From Sisyra terminalis (lineage: Eukaryota > Arthropoda > Insecta > Neuroptera > Sisyridae): 64,000 nucleotides of DNA. A program made the position numbers and the translations under genes. The DNA is taken from the NCBI GenBank assembly GCA_958496175.1, contig OY292274.1:16141689-16205688 (forward strand). Reading direction: 5' to 3'. Positions 23,963 through 35,824 of this stretch are shown piece after piece. Within the stretch, counting starts at the first letter, position 1, and each line of letters opens with the position of its first letter. The notes beneath the pieces were generated by a model. The model saw only the letters and a list, made by a program, of their open reading frames with translations, was not told the origin of the DNA and made no database searches.

Positions 23963-24136
23963 TCTAATGGAGGCCGAGTGGTCGAGGTGACCGCTCCAAA
24001 ACTGGAAGGTGTTGAGTTCGATCCTCGTATCGAGCGAATTTTTGATATTTCTCGATTACGGATTTTTATTAATTCTAGAGTCACCAAAGGCCTTTCATAG
24101 TTATAAAGCGACGGTAAATATCATTAAAAAAAAAAG
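23963..24136 (+). repeat. tRNA-derived SINE, copy B
   Basis: The head ATGGAGGCCGAGTGG has the A box and GAGTTCGATCCTCG the B box of a pol III promoter. The body ATTTCTCGATTACGGATTTT and the end ATAAAGCGACGGTAAATA match the other copies, followed by a poly-A tract. The arrangement and sequence mark it as one of the better preserved copies. Confidence 0.87.
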
Positions 24137-24884
24137 TAAATTCATTAAAATACGTAAGCACAAAGAAATCTTAAGTATTTTTTACATTAATCTGTTATAT
24201 AAATTTAATTTCAGCTGATATTTCAATAAAATAATGTATGACAAAAGGAGTTCAAAATAATAAAATAAAACAGGATTTATTGTTCAATTTGTGAAATTTT
24301 AGCTGCACTGTATTATAAATTGAACTTAGTAACATTCGAGGTATCTTTTTTTTTTGGTTTCAATAAAAGTATTGAAAAGAATAAAAAGATTCAAACTTTA
24401 ACTTTTAAAATTGTTCTTAAGGGTTGATGTCGATAAAAAAAAAAGATCAAAAGAAGTTTCTTCCTTCCCACACACGCAGAGAAAGCGAAAAAGATCTGTT
24501 GCAATAATTGTTATTTAATATCCTTCTATTATCAGTTAAAGGGAAACGAGCTCAACAGAATGAAAAATAATTATATTTATTCGTGGTTAGTTATTTAATA
24601 CCCATTTTACCTCCCTTCTTTTCCAACTATTCTTATACAGTGGCTCTTATAATGCGCCTATGCCTTTTTACTACTGTCCTGTAGGTAAATTACGATAGAG
24701 GAGACCTCACACAGATGCATTTATACGATTTATAATTACGTGGACTTAATCTGTTTATTTTCTTCTTCTTGCAGTCTCTCTACAGTTCTACACGTATTAT
24801 TATTATTTACTGTGGTTGCAATGATGAAAATTTCTTCATTTAATTTCTATTTATTGTGAAATGTAAACGCATAATTTGAATGGC

Positions 24885-25545
24885 CTTTAAATAAAATAAC
24901 TGTGGTGGTTAAAAGGTTGAATGAAAACAAAATGATAAAGCTAAAAGCGTAGACGTTTAATTTAAGGGAGAAAAATAATTTTGAATGTTAAACAAATAAA
25001 AACTGTATTATTTCACGTTTTGATTTCTCGAAAGGTCGAGTTTACATTCACACATGGGTGGTCAATTTCATTGTTACGATCAAATTATGATACCGTTAAC
25101 AAAAACGTTTCTGGCCACATGTAATGTGAAAATTTATAAATTAAAAAATATGTGAAAATATTTCAATCAAATTATATCATAAAATTTACGTATAAATGGC
25201 TTCATTCTGTGTCTCATGTATGTAAGTAGTTTTTTTTTTTAATTTCTAAATGATACTTTAAATAAAAAGGCAATAACTCATATTTTTTAAATGTGGCTGT
25301 GATGTTTCTTAAATTAAATCAATCTAAAATAATTCCATCATGTCTCGCGACCAACCGTAAATTTATCGAATGTAATACATAAATCATAAGAACCTCTTAT
25401 TATTCTTAGACGTTTTCATTGTAATCAAATTCTACTAAGAAAAAATTGGCTCAAAGCATTACGGTTATATATTTAAATTGTAATCACAACTATTTAATAA
25501 TTGCAAATTAGAACTTAGTCTCTAAAGTTGACAAATCTTCTGGTT
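24885..25545. repeat. Left copy of a duplicated segment (paralogue of 35825-36465)
   Basis: This stretch aligns in order with 35825-36465 over about 650 bp at roughly 75-80 percent identity by eye. Shared landmarks are CAAATTATATCATAAAATTT, GTATAAATGGCTTCATTC, AACTCATATTTTTT and ACGTTTTCATTGTAATC. In the right block this segment ends about 430 bp before the transporter start codon; in the left block it precedes the two surviving exons at 28404. It is not coding in either copy and is best read as part of a segmental duplication that carried the gene. Confidence 0.78.
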
Positions 25546-26318
25546 TTATAAAATTGCTTAGTTTTTAAACTTATATTATATGAAATTAAAAAAGAGTTAC
25601 TATTTATTATGATACTATTTTCATTTTATTTCAAACTTGCAGTGCACAATGGCTAAGCTGGTTTAGACACTATGAACCTTTGATATAGTTACATTTTTTG
25701 TACATGAAAATGTTTTTAATAAAATATAAATAAAAGAAGATAACATAATTCAGATAATAATTAAAAACAAGTTAAACATGTCAAAATTGCAGTAAAATTT
25801 TAACAACTACAATTTTTATTTTTTTCAGAGTTTGTAGAATTTCCTGGATGGTGTATATTGACGGCCTAAGACGTTTACTTCCCAGGGTTCCATTCCTAAA
25901 CAGAGCCCTATTGCCCTTAGCCAGTACATGTTGGACGTTCAGGACCTGAAACATTAAGAGCATACTATCATAACTTAAGAACTAAGAATTAAACTATTTA
26001 TTATTTTTCGTCCAAGTTTTGGAATTTCTTTTGGAAGGTTCGATAACCCACCGAATAATTTCAAATTGGTTGGCTTTTCAATCAGAACGCATTTTCATAG
26101 ATTACTAGAGGAGCCGATGAGCTTCGTACCACCTACAATTGATTTATTAATATTGATAAAAAAGTCATATTTTTAATTTTTTTAATATATTTATAAATCA
26201 TATCAATATACTTATACGTAATATATACACTAAATTACAACAAATTTAGTACGTGTTTTATATACATGCAACTTATTTATGAGCTTTCAGATATTGATAT
26301 TTTAATCACTTATTTGTT
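25546..26318. other. AT-rich stretch, no clear gene
   Basis: On the minus strand at 25781-25963 a 60-codon frame includes LFRNGTLGSKRLRPSIYTIQ and is GC-richer than its surroundings, but I cannot assign it. The paralogous block has transporter exon 1 at the corresponding position; no counterpart of exons 1-6 is seen here. Confidence 0.35.
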
Positions 26319-26942
26319 TTGGACTATTTGTATCCCTCAAAGCTGTATTGTTCTTTTAGCCATATAACTTCTGTAATGGAACTGGATTCTTACTGGGAAT
26401 GCTTAAGTTTTCGTCGGCAGTTCTTTAAACAGCATATTAGATTGTTTTTTTTTTTACCTTTCGACATTCCAAGCACATGGTTATGGTGGTCCGCCATTAA
26501 GCTTTGGTACAATAGCATATTTATTATTTTCTCCTTTTGTCATTTTTCCAATATGCTTCAATACCCTGATCTTTTTCTATTAATTATTTTTATATTTTCT
26601 GTGATATATTTCGGAGGAAAAGTAGTTTTAAGATATTTAAAATATGATGAGTTACTTGATGAATCTCTCTTGATGTTTCTCTTCTTTTGGTTTACCATTC
26701 ATGACAAAAATTGATTTTATTTCGGTTTTTGAGATTTCGAATAGAAGCTATACTGAAATTATTTTATCATCTAAACATGTTTATTTTGATACCTTGTCGG
26801 TCCTCTTGTTTTCATGTATTAATTTTATTTCTGACTGTATTGATAATTTCTTCCATTTCTATGTTCGTTATACTCTTAACAATGTCATCGAGTAGGTACC
26901 TAATTATTATTATACTTTTGGATTATCTTTTGCAAGCTCAAT

Positions 26943-27315
26943 TTGTATAGACATTTGGCCGATTTGACGGAGTTACAAGCCTCAAAAGCTTTGGACAATA
27001 TCGGTGAATATGAGGAAATTCAACAATTATCTACATTAACATCTTGCGCTTTGATCTTCAAAACTACTGCTGTAATTTCCCATTGTCCACAACTGTTAGA
27101 CGACGATATAATGGGTGTTCATCATTGCCTGTGATAGTGTTAGCAATCAAGATTCTTGGATATCGCTAGGAACACTTGCCATCGATTATAAAGGGAGAGT
27201 CATTGTTAAAAGCTCTGAAAGGTCTATAAATCACATTCTAAAACATCACTGTAAACAATTTTGGCTTCATCCAGATAGTAATAAGAGTAATATATGTATT
27301 TACATAACTCCATGA
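26943..27315 (+). pseudogene. Unidentified protein-like fragment with a frameshift
   Basis: Two overlapping frames read like one protein. The first (to the stop at 27134) contains ALDNIGEYEEIQQLSTLTSC and ALIFKTTAVISHCPQLLDDD; the second (from about 27115) contains KGRVIVKSSERSINHILKHH and CKQFWLHPDSNK. Residue use is unlike the AT-driven frames around it. The two join across a one-base shift near 27115-27134, without intron signals, so a decayed retrocopy or a mobile-element product is likely. I do not recognise the family. Hydrophobic frames just upstream (26319-26895) may belong to the same relic but are not convincing alone. Confidence 0.4.
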
Positions 27316-27865
27316 AATGAATAACAGTAATGTACGCCAGACCTGTTAAATAAACGCCACCTATTGACACTTTATTTCCCATACAATTCGATTTTTCCTA
27401 TTTTTTCTGCCCCATCTCTGGGTTAAGGCAAATTTAACACAAATGAAAGTATTCAAATGAATCGAGCCATTTTAAAGTTATGTTATTAGAAGAAAACGTT
27501 TCCGATGTATGGTCACAAGTATTTTTTATTAGTATATTATCCTAATACAAAACGTCCATTTTTAATACATTTCAATGCACTAATATCCTTTTATATTAAC
27601 AAGGTACAACTATAGCATCCTCCTCAATTAAATTTAATTACAGGGTTATCAATTTTTTACTTTTTATAATACTAAATATTCGATTTTTAAAAACATATTT
27701 AATTAAAAAACGAAAATGGAAGGTAGAAATTATGCAGTTGGGTTCCATTGTTATGATTGGCGAAACAGTGAATCAAATCAATTGACGAAACAATGAATTT
27801 CCTACTATTCATTTTTATCAATTTAGGCGTTGTACATACAAAATTGTTGGAAATAGGTGGAAAGC

Positions 27866-28070
27866 GTGGAAGTAAATTCGAATATTTTATTTATATTTAA
27901 TAACAATAATTGATTTTAAAATTATTCTAAATACTGAAGAAAAGTTAGGAAGATTAGGAAGATAATTGATAATGAAATATATGATAAAAAATTGCTCCCT
28001 TAATGCTTTTCAGCAGAATATATAATTGCTCCTGGTTACAACATTGGTTCATAAAAATTAGATTTTAAAA
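27866..28070. repeat. Dispersed repeat, copy 1 (paired with 54814-55027)
   Basis: About 205 bp align with 54814-55027 in the same orientation, beginning GTGGAAGTAAATTCGAATAT and including GAAGAAAAGTTA, GTGAAATATATG, TTTTTCAGC, GAATATATAATT and GATTCATAAAAA-like words. There are no inverted ends and no coding capacity. The nature of the repeat is unknown; it may be the tail of an unrecognised element. Confidence 0.65.
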
Positions 28071-28403
28071 AGTGAGAAATTAAACATGCATTTCTTGAAT
28101 TATTTTCCATATAACCTACATAAATACAAATAAATACCTATAAGAACATCCCCAAAACAAAATAAATTTATGTATTTTGTGTTCTTTGTACTTATTGAAT
28201 TACAAAGTTAGCAAATTAAATTACTTGCTGTTATGAATCAATTTTACTAAAAATCTCGAAAATTAATATTTTGTGGAAAAAAATTGAATAAAATTATCTT
28301 TTTTTTTTAATTTTCAAGTTTTTCGAAGAACCATTTCTGGTTGAGTTCCATTTGAACACAATTCCGTTGGTGCCCTTGACTAATTTTATCATTTTATTTA
28401 CAG

Positions 28404-28864
28404 ATGGGCCCAAACAGTAAGAATAGTTTATTCATTGATTATTTTTATTTCGTATAGTATACAGGTGGTACCGGCAATAGAATTGATAATGATATGCTGG
28501 CCTAGAGAAATTTCTAAAGAAAAAGAATCTATGATTGATTATATGATTCGTATTGTACTTTGTTTATTTTCCTGTAAAAATAATAATTGCAATATCTTTA
28601 CAATTATTTGTAAACGTTTTTGTTTAGGTTTGGTTGGATTGTTGGTTCCAAAAGTTGGAAAATTAATCTCTTTGACTGGCTGCTTATGTTTACCATTGTT
28701 ATACTATCTTTTCCCGACATTACTTGATATTAATTTGCATTGGGAAGATTCGTTACGGAAAAAAAGAATTACACTTTGTGAAAGATACATTTTTGATATT
28801 AATGGGTATTGTTACCACAATTACTGGAACAACATTGGCCATTTGGGACATCATAAAGAAATAA
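28404..28864 (+). pseudogene. SLC36-like transporter, truncated paralogue (last two exons only)
   Basis: Two exons correspond to exons 7 and 8 of the gene at 36889-41793. The first (28404-28573), after an intact TTTACAG acceptor, encodes WAQTVRIVYSLIIFISYSIQ and VVPAIELIMICWP and ends at a GT donor in the same phase as the paralogue. The second (28628 onward) encodes GLLVPKVGKLISLTGCLCLP and LLYYLFPTLLDINLHW. After LRKK the frame is broken by a seventh A in a poly-A run (28759-28765); with six A it would continue to a stop at 28862-28864 like the paralogue, but as written it runs to 28920. No match to exons 1-6 is found upstream. It is therefore a broken duplicate, unless the assembly is wrong in this AT-rich block. 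Confidence 0.85.
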
Positions 28865-29049
28865 AGTTTGGTTGTATAGATATTATTAAAATGATTTTTG
28901 TGATCGATTCTTGCATTTGATTATTGCGCTGTTAATTTTATGATTTTATATTAGTTTTATAGAAAAATGAGTTGTTCCTACTAAAAAAAATAGCTGCCGT
29001 AGTATAAGACTAATCTGCCACGTAATACGACTTTTGACTCCTGGACGCT

Positions 29050-30795
29050 TACAATGCATGCCTGGCAACCGGCACATTTCTCACGGTCTGAAAGTGGCAG
29101 AGGTTTGTCCTGTTGAACAAAGGGAAAGGAACCCCAACAGCACCATCGTCGTTTAGACCACTCTGCATGCTTGACATTGCTGGAAAACTGCTCGAGAAAC
29201 TCATTCAGAGCAGACTTCGCAATGACATCGATCGTGCCGGAGGTTTTGCCATGAATCATCATGGCTTTCGAAAAGCACGGTCGACGATCGTCACCATTCA
29301 GAAAGTAACAGAGACAGCTAGAGAAGCACGGTCTGGTAGACTGAAAGCTCGCGAGGTGTGTCTTCTCCTAACATTCGACGTTAAAAACGTCTTTAATAGC
29401 GTGAATTGGGGAGACATTTTAGGTGCCCTGGAGCATGAATTTGACGCGAAGCCAGTAAATCTCAATAAATAATCGACGATTACTTTGACGAAGGAAAGCT
29501 GATTGTAGAAATGATGGAACACTATCAAGAACATGACGTAACGGCAGGCGTGCCCCAAGGATCAATTATGGGGCCAACCTATGGAACGTTGACTACGACG
29601 AACTCTTGCGAATCTCGTTGCCGAAACAGATGGAACTCACGGGCTTTGCGGATGATGTTGCAGCTACGGTAATAGTAGAGAGTGCAGAGGAGGCAGAACT
29701 ACTAGTTCGCGAGACCATTGATGCCATCGAAGTCTGGTTTGAGTAACACCATCTGAAACTAACCAAATACAAAACAGAGATGGTTTTCCTGACACGACAA
29801 AAATGGTTCTCAAAACCATTCACCATCGACACGGGAGAGACAACTTTGACGTCAAAAAGGGCTCTACGCTATCAGGAGGTAATAATAGGCGAGAAACTAT
29901 CCAACCGCGATCACCTCGATAGTATACGCAGGAAAGCCAGCAAGACGGTATCCAGCTTATTAAGGATCATGGCCAATTGTATAGGACCACAAGCCAGGAA
30001 AAAAGAGTCCTCCTTGAAGTAGTTCATTCTGTACTGCTCTATGGAGCGGAGATATGGGCAGACATCTTGAAACAGAAAACGTATCGGCGTAAGTTAGCAG
30101 CAGTGCAGCGGAGAGGTACTCTCAGGGTTGCCTGTGCATACTGCACGGTTTCCGAAGCAGCTGTGTTGGTCATAGCGGGAGCTACGCCCATTGACTTGAT
30201 GACGTTTGAAAGAGCTAAAATAAATGCCGCTAAAATCAATGAATAAAACATCAAAGAAGCAAGAACACGAATAAAGGCAGAAATTCAGCAAGAGTGGCAG
30301 GATCGATGGACATCGGGGGAGACAGGTAGATGGACGGAACGCCTGATTCCGAACATAAACGTCTGGCTTTCTCGGAAGTACGGAGAGACAGACTTCTTCC
30401 TGACCCAGTTCTTGACGGGCCATGGCCAGTTCAACGATTACCTCTTCAGAATAAAACTACTTGATACGTCAACATGCAAGAACTGCCCGGACAAACGATG
30501 CCGAACACACGTTCTTCGAGTGTGATCGGTGGAAGGAATACAGAAGCAGCACTGAAGGAATTATAGGCACTAGGCTCTCCCCCTCGAGTCTGGTGACCTA
30601 TATGCTTGAGCAAGAAGAAAACTGGTCAGCTGTTGCAGCCTACGCACAGCACCTTTTGAAAGACCGCAGAATGAGACTAGTAGGCAGGAGCAGGCGTCGT
30701 GAGATGCACCACGGACTGGATTAATGTAATGCTAACGCGGTTCTAATCCAGTCCTCCCCGTACCATCTACGGGGAGAGGAAGGGGAGTTTTTTTA
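29050..30795 (+). mobile_element. R1-clade LINE, 5'-truncated and frameshifted
   Basis: A GC-richer block (about half G+C by impression) encodes the second half of a non-LTR retrotransposon ORF2. In order: RT start NKGKGTPTAPSSFRPLCMLD; GFRKARSTI; motif A LLTFDVKNVFNSV; motif B AGVPQGSIMGP; motif C GFADDVAATV; then YGAEIW, and a C-terminal zinc knuckle CKNCPD...HTFFECDRW typical of the R1 clade. The last frame stops at 30722-30724, followed by a short 3' UTR with a GGGGAGAGGAAGGGGAG segment. Frames change at several points, including near 29472, 29565, 30020 and 30480. The catalytic FADD is intact, so the decay is by small indels and it may be fairly recent. The endonuclease domain is missing. 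Confidence 0.85.
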
Positions 30796-30904
30796 GTGGG
30801 TAAGAATTCTACACTACCGACCATCATCTTCCAATGATAGCGGTGTCTTTGGAAGATTTTTTTCTGCATCTCTATAAAAAATAAATAAAATAGGAGTTTT
30901 GACA

Positions 30905-31342
30905 ACGTCAATTTGAACTGTAACAGTATTTTACAACAAATTTAAATACCAGAAGAGCTAATTCTGGACTGCTGATTGGTTGGAGGTCGCAATTGTCTCT
31001 GGACAATAAACTACTGATATACAAAGTAATTCTGAAGCTAGTCTGACCTACGGCATCGAACTGTGGGAAACAACTAGCAACTCCAATGTGGAGATCATCC
31101 AGCGCTTTCAGTCGAAGACACTCAGGTTCATTACGAACGTCCCATGGTATATCGCTAACCACGTCATACATAAAGATCTGAAGGTGGCCACCGTGAGAGA
31201 AGAGATCGCCAGATTCAGCCAAAGATATCAAAAAAGACTGGAAGACCATGCCAATCATCTGGCGATCAGCCTACTTGACAACAGCGGAGAGAGCAATAGA
31301 CTGAAGCGTTACACGTTTCTGGAATTGCCTCACAGGGAGTAA
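30905..31342 (+). mobile_element. Jockey-clade LINE, C-terminal fragment
   Basis: The region after the RT of a Jockey-clade element: SLDNKLLIYKVILKL in one frame, then LTYGIELWETTSNSNVEIIQ RFQSKTLRFITNVPWYIANH and VREEIARFSQRYQKRLEDHA in another, ending at TAA 31340-31342. The YGIxLWGTxSxSNxxIxQRFQSKxLR pattern is diagnostic. 5'-truncated, with at least one frameshift near 31045. It is related to, but distinct from, the fragments at 31740 and 48108. Confidence 0.8.
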
Positions 31343-31479
31343 GTTCAAGGAACTGATTTGACTCAATATAGAGTCAATATAGAGTGCGGAAGTAGATCAA
31401 TCATTCTAATCATTCTAATATACACCTTGCAACTTGACATTTTTAAGATTCTTAAGAAGCAATGAAAACAGAGTTTTTG

Positions 31480-31735
31480 GGAATAATTGATCATCATATT
31501 CATATAAGTAGCCTAACATGTGTGGGAAATTGTGTTGTATCTTAATACCAAATTTCATTAAATTCGGTTGTTCCGTTCTTTAGTTAAATCGGAACACACA
31601 GACAGACAGACAGATTTTTTTTTAAAAATGTTAAATTTGGAATAAGGGCTTCTTGAAACAAATATTTACCCTAAAATTGGGTTCCAAATCGAAATGTACA
31701 GACAGACGTAAGAATTTTTTTTATTAGTATAGACT
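31480..31735. repeat. LINE/SINE 3' tail with CAGA tandem repeats
   Basis: Contains ATTCGGTTGTTCCGTTCTTT, a CAGACAGACAGACAGA run at 31597-31612, a second ACAGACAGACGTAAGAATTT and an ending ATTAGTATAGA. Such '(C)AGACAGACAG...ATTAGTATAG' ends are characteristic of the 3' tails of several insect LINE and SINE families. The family is not identified. Confidence 0.45.
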
Positions 31736-31739
31736 TTGG

Positions 31740-32320
31740 AATTACCTACCACAGACAACACTCTAATGGGAACTTTTGCGGATGATACGATATTCATGGC
31801 TGCTCACAATAACGCTCACTCTGTTACTCAGTATGTCAAATAGAAGGTCACTACAAACGAGTCTCAATTTATATAGGTTACCTTCACAATAAGAAAGGGA
31901 TTATTACCCCGTGGTCATCTTAAAAATCATCGATATCCTTTCGTCAAACGTCAAATATCTCGGAGTCCATCTAGACCGAAAGATCACGTGGAAGCACCGC
32001 ATTATACAAAAAAGAAAAGTAGCTTGCAACAATTCCAGGAAACTACCCTGATTACTGGGAAGACTTTTAAGACTTTCCCTCAACAATTTTTTTTTCTATA
32101 TATTTGCGGTTCTGTCAATAAATCAAGCATAAAAATTATAGAACGAGCTCTATCAAAAATACTCAGATAATTGGCAGAGACCCCTTGAAAAATAACTAAT
32201 GAAATCCTTCGAATGGTTCTGTTAATTCTAGCAGTAGCCAGCAAAGTTGAGACCCGTGCCACTAAATACTTTGAAAAATTGTACCATCATCAAATCTATT
32301 GGTAACGTAAACCCTGGAGC
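31740..32320 (+). mobile_element. Jockey-clade LINE, RT fragment (degraded)
   Basis: Starts at the RT active-site region, TLMGTFADDTIFMAAHN with intact FADD, then runs through broken frames with VTTNESQF, TFTIRKG, LKIIDILSSNVKYLGVHLDR and KITWKH before fading. Several stops and indels are present. The order FADD...TFTLRKG...KYLGVHLD matches the Jockey clade. It continues the LINE-rich block begun at 29050 but is a separate insertion or a rearranged part. Confidence 0.7.
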
Positions 32321-32399
32321 CTCAACTTGCAAGGCGATTGAAGAGGAAAGTGTAGTAAGAGTGCTCTTTGCTATGCTGGATTTCTGTCATCAGATAGCG

Positions 32400-35300
32400 T
32401 GAAAGGACCACAATCCTGATGGCCAATATGTGTATAAAAAAAAGTTAATCAGTTGGGTACATTTCTAATTTGCGAGTGTCAAGAGATTCTGCTCCACTCC
32501 ATTTACGCAATTCTATATACATATTTATTATTTTTCTTTTAAGCGTTACAATGCCCCTAAGTATCAAGATTTCAACTACTATTTCAATCATTCTATTCGA
32601 GAAATTTTAGTTTCTCTTTCGCATGTGATCGTTGCAAAAATATTTCCTGTTGTTTAAAAAAAATGTAAAAACAGTTGCAGTATGTATAAAATATGCTTTT
32701 TATTCTGTGCTTCTTTAGTTGCACACTACGGAAAAGGAAATTGGGACGAAAATTGGCACAGTTACATTCAAAAATTTTGTAAGATCAAAAAAAAAGGTCG
32801 TTATAAAAAAATTCTTACCATTATCAATAATTGGCATGAAAGAGTAGAAGTACCTTTTTATAAAAGGTAAAACGTTCATTAAATCAAAACTTTTGTAACT
32901 ACTTGAAAAAAAAATTATGAATGCTTATTCGTTATCATTTTCCTAAAAATAGTTTATGAAATAAGTAAGAAAATATTTCGATTTTGAGTTCCTTTTGTCT
33001 AGTTATTGTTTAATACATAGCATTAAAAATGAACATTGCAGTTACGAGTCATTAAAGAATGACTTAAACTTGTATTTTTTCACTTTGCTTACAAGTTTCT
33101 CAAGTTTTCTTGCGTGTGTAATCAGTGAGCACCTATGTTTATTTATTATCAGACGTTAAATGCGGGATCGATTTCTCTTTGCATTTCTTAACTAACCATA
33201 AATCATAGATAATAGAAATTGATGATAAATTTCAAAAATATTTTTTCCTCCTTTTGTATTTTTTTTTAATTAACTTTACAAGAACGATTGAAGCACGTAA
33301 AAGTTGTCTTAAAAATTATGTGTTTTCCGTTTAATAGGAAAGATTTTCTTATCTGTTTTCAAAGAAAAAAATTGTACCCACGTAGTTGAGGAAAAGGAAA
33401 AATGAAAAAAAAATCGCCCCCCAATATGAAAATTTAAATTACCTTCTTTTCATATTACTCAATGGAATAATAAGAGTAGTAAAGATTAATGTGCTGATAT
33501 TATTTTATCCCAGAGTGCTTCTACCCTTCAGCCTGCGTCTTTTACGTGGATATAAGATGGAAAAAATCTAGATATAAGAAAAATAGCTATAGCCATACAT
33601 TTTCCCCGTTTCTGCCTAAGAAAAACCTGCACATCAGCCAATGAAATAATGTAACGAATTTTTATTATCCATCCATAAAATACGTTTTATAAATTTGCCT
33701 CTTCATTTTTACAGCATAATCTCATTTTCATGAATTTTTTCGTCTATTTTATGTGTATGTGTATAACGTATAATATCGTACGTATTTTACAGCTCGATAA
33801 CATTGAAAATTATTCCGCCATTAAATTCACCCTCCGCTCCATAATAATTTGGAACTGGGTCTTAAACGGTCTGTTTCTTTCACTCTCTTGTGTTTTATGA
33901 GGCTTTATGAAAAAAATTTCCTCCATTAAACTGTAGGTACTCTTTTCTTTGTAAAACATATGTCATTTCTGAAAAATTGCTTAATACAAGTCGGATTTTT
34001 ATTATCTTTTTCTCCATATTAATTATAATTTCGGAACGCTGCAGGTTAAGAGAATTTTACTTATAAATTTATTGTGCTTCGTTGATGGTGTAATAATGCA
34101 AAAGTGCAGGTTATGAATTTTTATATAACGTGGCTGTTTGGACTTGCAGTCAAAAGAACGTTCAATGGGACAGTAGTGAAGAAGACTGGAATGGACACAT
34201 TAATCTAGAATCCTTATGCAAGACGTTATATGCTGTATTTTATTTTATTATGATGGATATAAAATGTAAATTAGATACTTTATAAAAACCAATAATTAAT
34301 AACTCACCTTCTCTTTCTCGTCGGACTGGTTTGGTTTCGTTCGACTGGTTTTGTTTTTTCGTGTTTGAGTGCATCAATTCTTGATTGCCAATTATGAAGC
34401 TTTATTTTCAAACGCATTGAAAAAATCAAGTAGTTAGATTTTCGATTTTTTTTAAGGTAATTCTTATCAATCTTTCATCATTTTAACGCCATTCGTATAA
34501 CCTTAGAATTTCCTTTATGAATGTGTAGTCATGCAGGCGAAAGTAATTCTCTTATTATTTATATGAGCACTTGATGGTTCACCCTGTACACTTCATACAT
34601 TTTTCTCTTGAAGCCTTTCCCCTACATAGCGATGAAAATACTTTTTCCTGTCGCTTTCTTTTGTCAAAAAAGTGAGGAAAAATAGTGAGCGGTGATGTTA
34701 CGTAGTATAGCTTAATGCTAAGTAAAAAACCAACTTTCCATCCCTCTTTTGGAATGTATGCGATGGTAAAAGGCGGCCACGGTGGTGATGGGGTCTCGTA
34801 CCCCAAAACGAAATTCAATAAAATGTTTTTATTTCGAGTGACTGAATAAAATACCGCACCGCACACTTAATGTATTTTTTGATTACTTTGAATGACTCGA
34901 GTGAATATTCCGTATCAAGTGACAAAGGATTTGAGGGGGTGGGTTAGGAAAAGTTTTCTTTTTGAAGATGTAATTCATTTGTTTTATGCTTTACTTTACC
35001 ATTAAAAATGTTTCTGACTCGTTTTCATTACTGTACCAAAATTGTTTTAAACAATATTAAAAACTTTTTTTTTCCCATTTTAACAATGATTTGTATTTTT
35101 ATGCAAAGGATTAATGTGTTTTTCTGTTTGGGAAAAAACATTTTGGGTGAAATATTGTGCAGACACTATTTGATTACATATTTTTCAATTTCTTTGATAT
35201 TCAACTTATATTTATTCAGTCCACGTTCTGCAACTTTTTCTTTTGCAAGTCTTTCTAACGATCGAAAATATTAGACCGTAACTATATTAAACATATATTC

Positions 35301-35418
35301 TTTCCTTCGCAATTCACATGTAATTCATATGTATTTTTATATTTTACTATTAAATTTGATGATTTATACGACAAACGATATTTTTAACCGTTACTAAAAT
35401 TTAATAAAAGTTTGTGTA
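32400..35418. other. AT-rich stretch, nothing assignable
   Basis: No recognisable gene. A 95-codon frame on minus (34579-34866) and an 88-codon frame on plus (35008-35274) show no domain and are not called. Confidence 0.4.
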
Positions 35419-35616
35419 GCCTACTGATGGCTAAGTGGTCAAGGTGACTACTCCAAAATTTGTAGGTTTGGGTTCAATCCTCATATCGAGCAAATTTTCA
35501 ATATTTCAATTTCAAAAAAATAAAAATTTCAATTTTTCAATTATGGATTTTTGTCAACTCTAGAGTCGCTAAAAACCATAGTAGTTATAAACTGACGATA
35601 AATAATAATTTAAAAA
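35419..35616 (+). repeat. tRNA-derived SINE, copy C
   Basis: GCCTACTGATGGCTAAGTGG (A box) and GGGTTCAATCCTCATATCG (B box) head the same SINE body as copies A and B. The body is lengthened by an internal repeat of ATTTCAATTT-like words near 35510-35540, probably slippage. It is followed directly by a partial second copy. Confidence 0.82.
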
Positions 35617-35741
35617 GTAGGTATTGGGTTCGATCCTCGTATCAAGTAAATTTTCGATATTTCTTAATTATAGATTTTTATTTAGTCTAGGGTCGCTAAA
35701 GACCTTAGTAGTAATAAAGCGATGGTAAATAAAAAAAAAAA
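35617..35741 (+). repeat. tRNA-derived SINE, partial tandem copy D
   Basis: Begins at GTAGGTATTGGGTTCGATCC, that is, just before the B box, and runs to AAAGCGATGGTAAATA and a poly-A tract. The A-box half is missing. Its B box is better preserved than that of copy C, so it is either an independent 5'-truncated insertion into the tail of copy C or an unequal-exchange product. Confidence 0.8.
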
Positions 35742-35824
35742 GTTTATGCATTAATGTAGTAAGACTGAATCAATGTTTTCTCTAAACAAAACCATTATTG
35801 TTAAAATCAATTGAAAGAGAATAT

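Noticed and set aside
26319..26714. 131-codon hydrophobic open frame resembling a membrane protein
   Set aside because: Phe/Leu/Ile-rich translation is expected from T-rich DNA; it does not match any transporter exon of the paralogue.
28435..28920. 161-codon frame taken as a single protein
   Set aside because: It reads through an intron (28574-28627) and past a one-base shift; the real units are the two exons described for the truncated transporter copy.
34579..34866. 95-codon minus-strand frame
   Set aside because: No motif, no start or splice context, and no similarity to neighbours.
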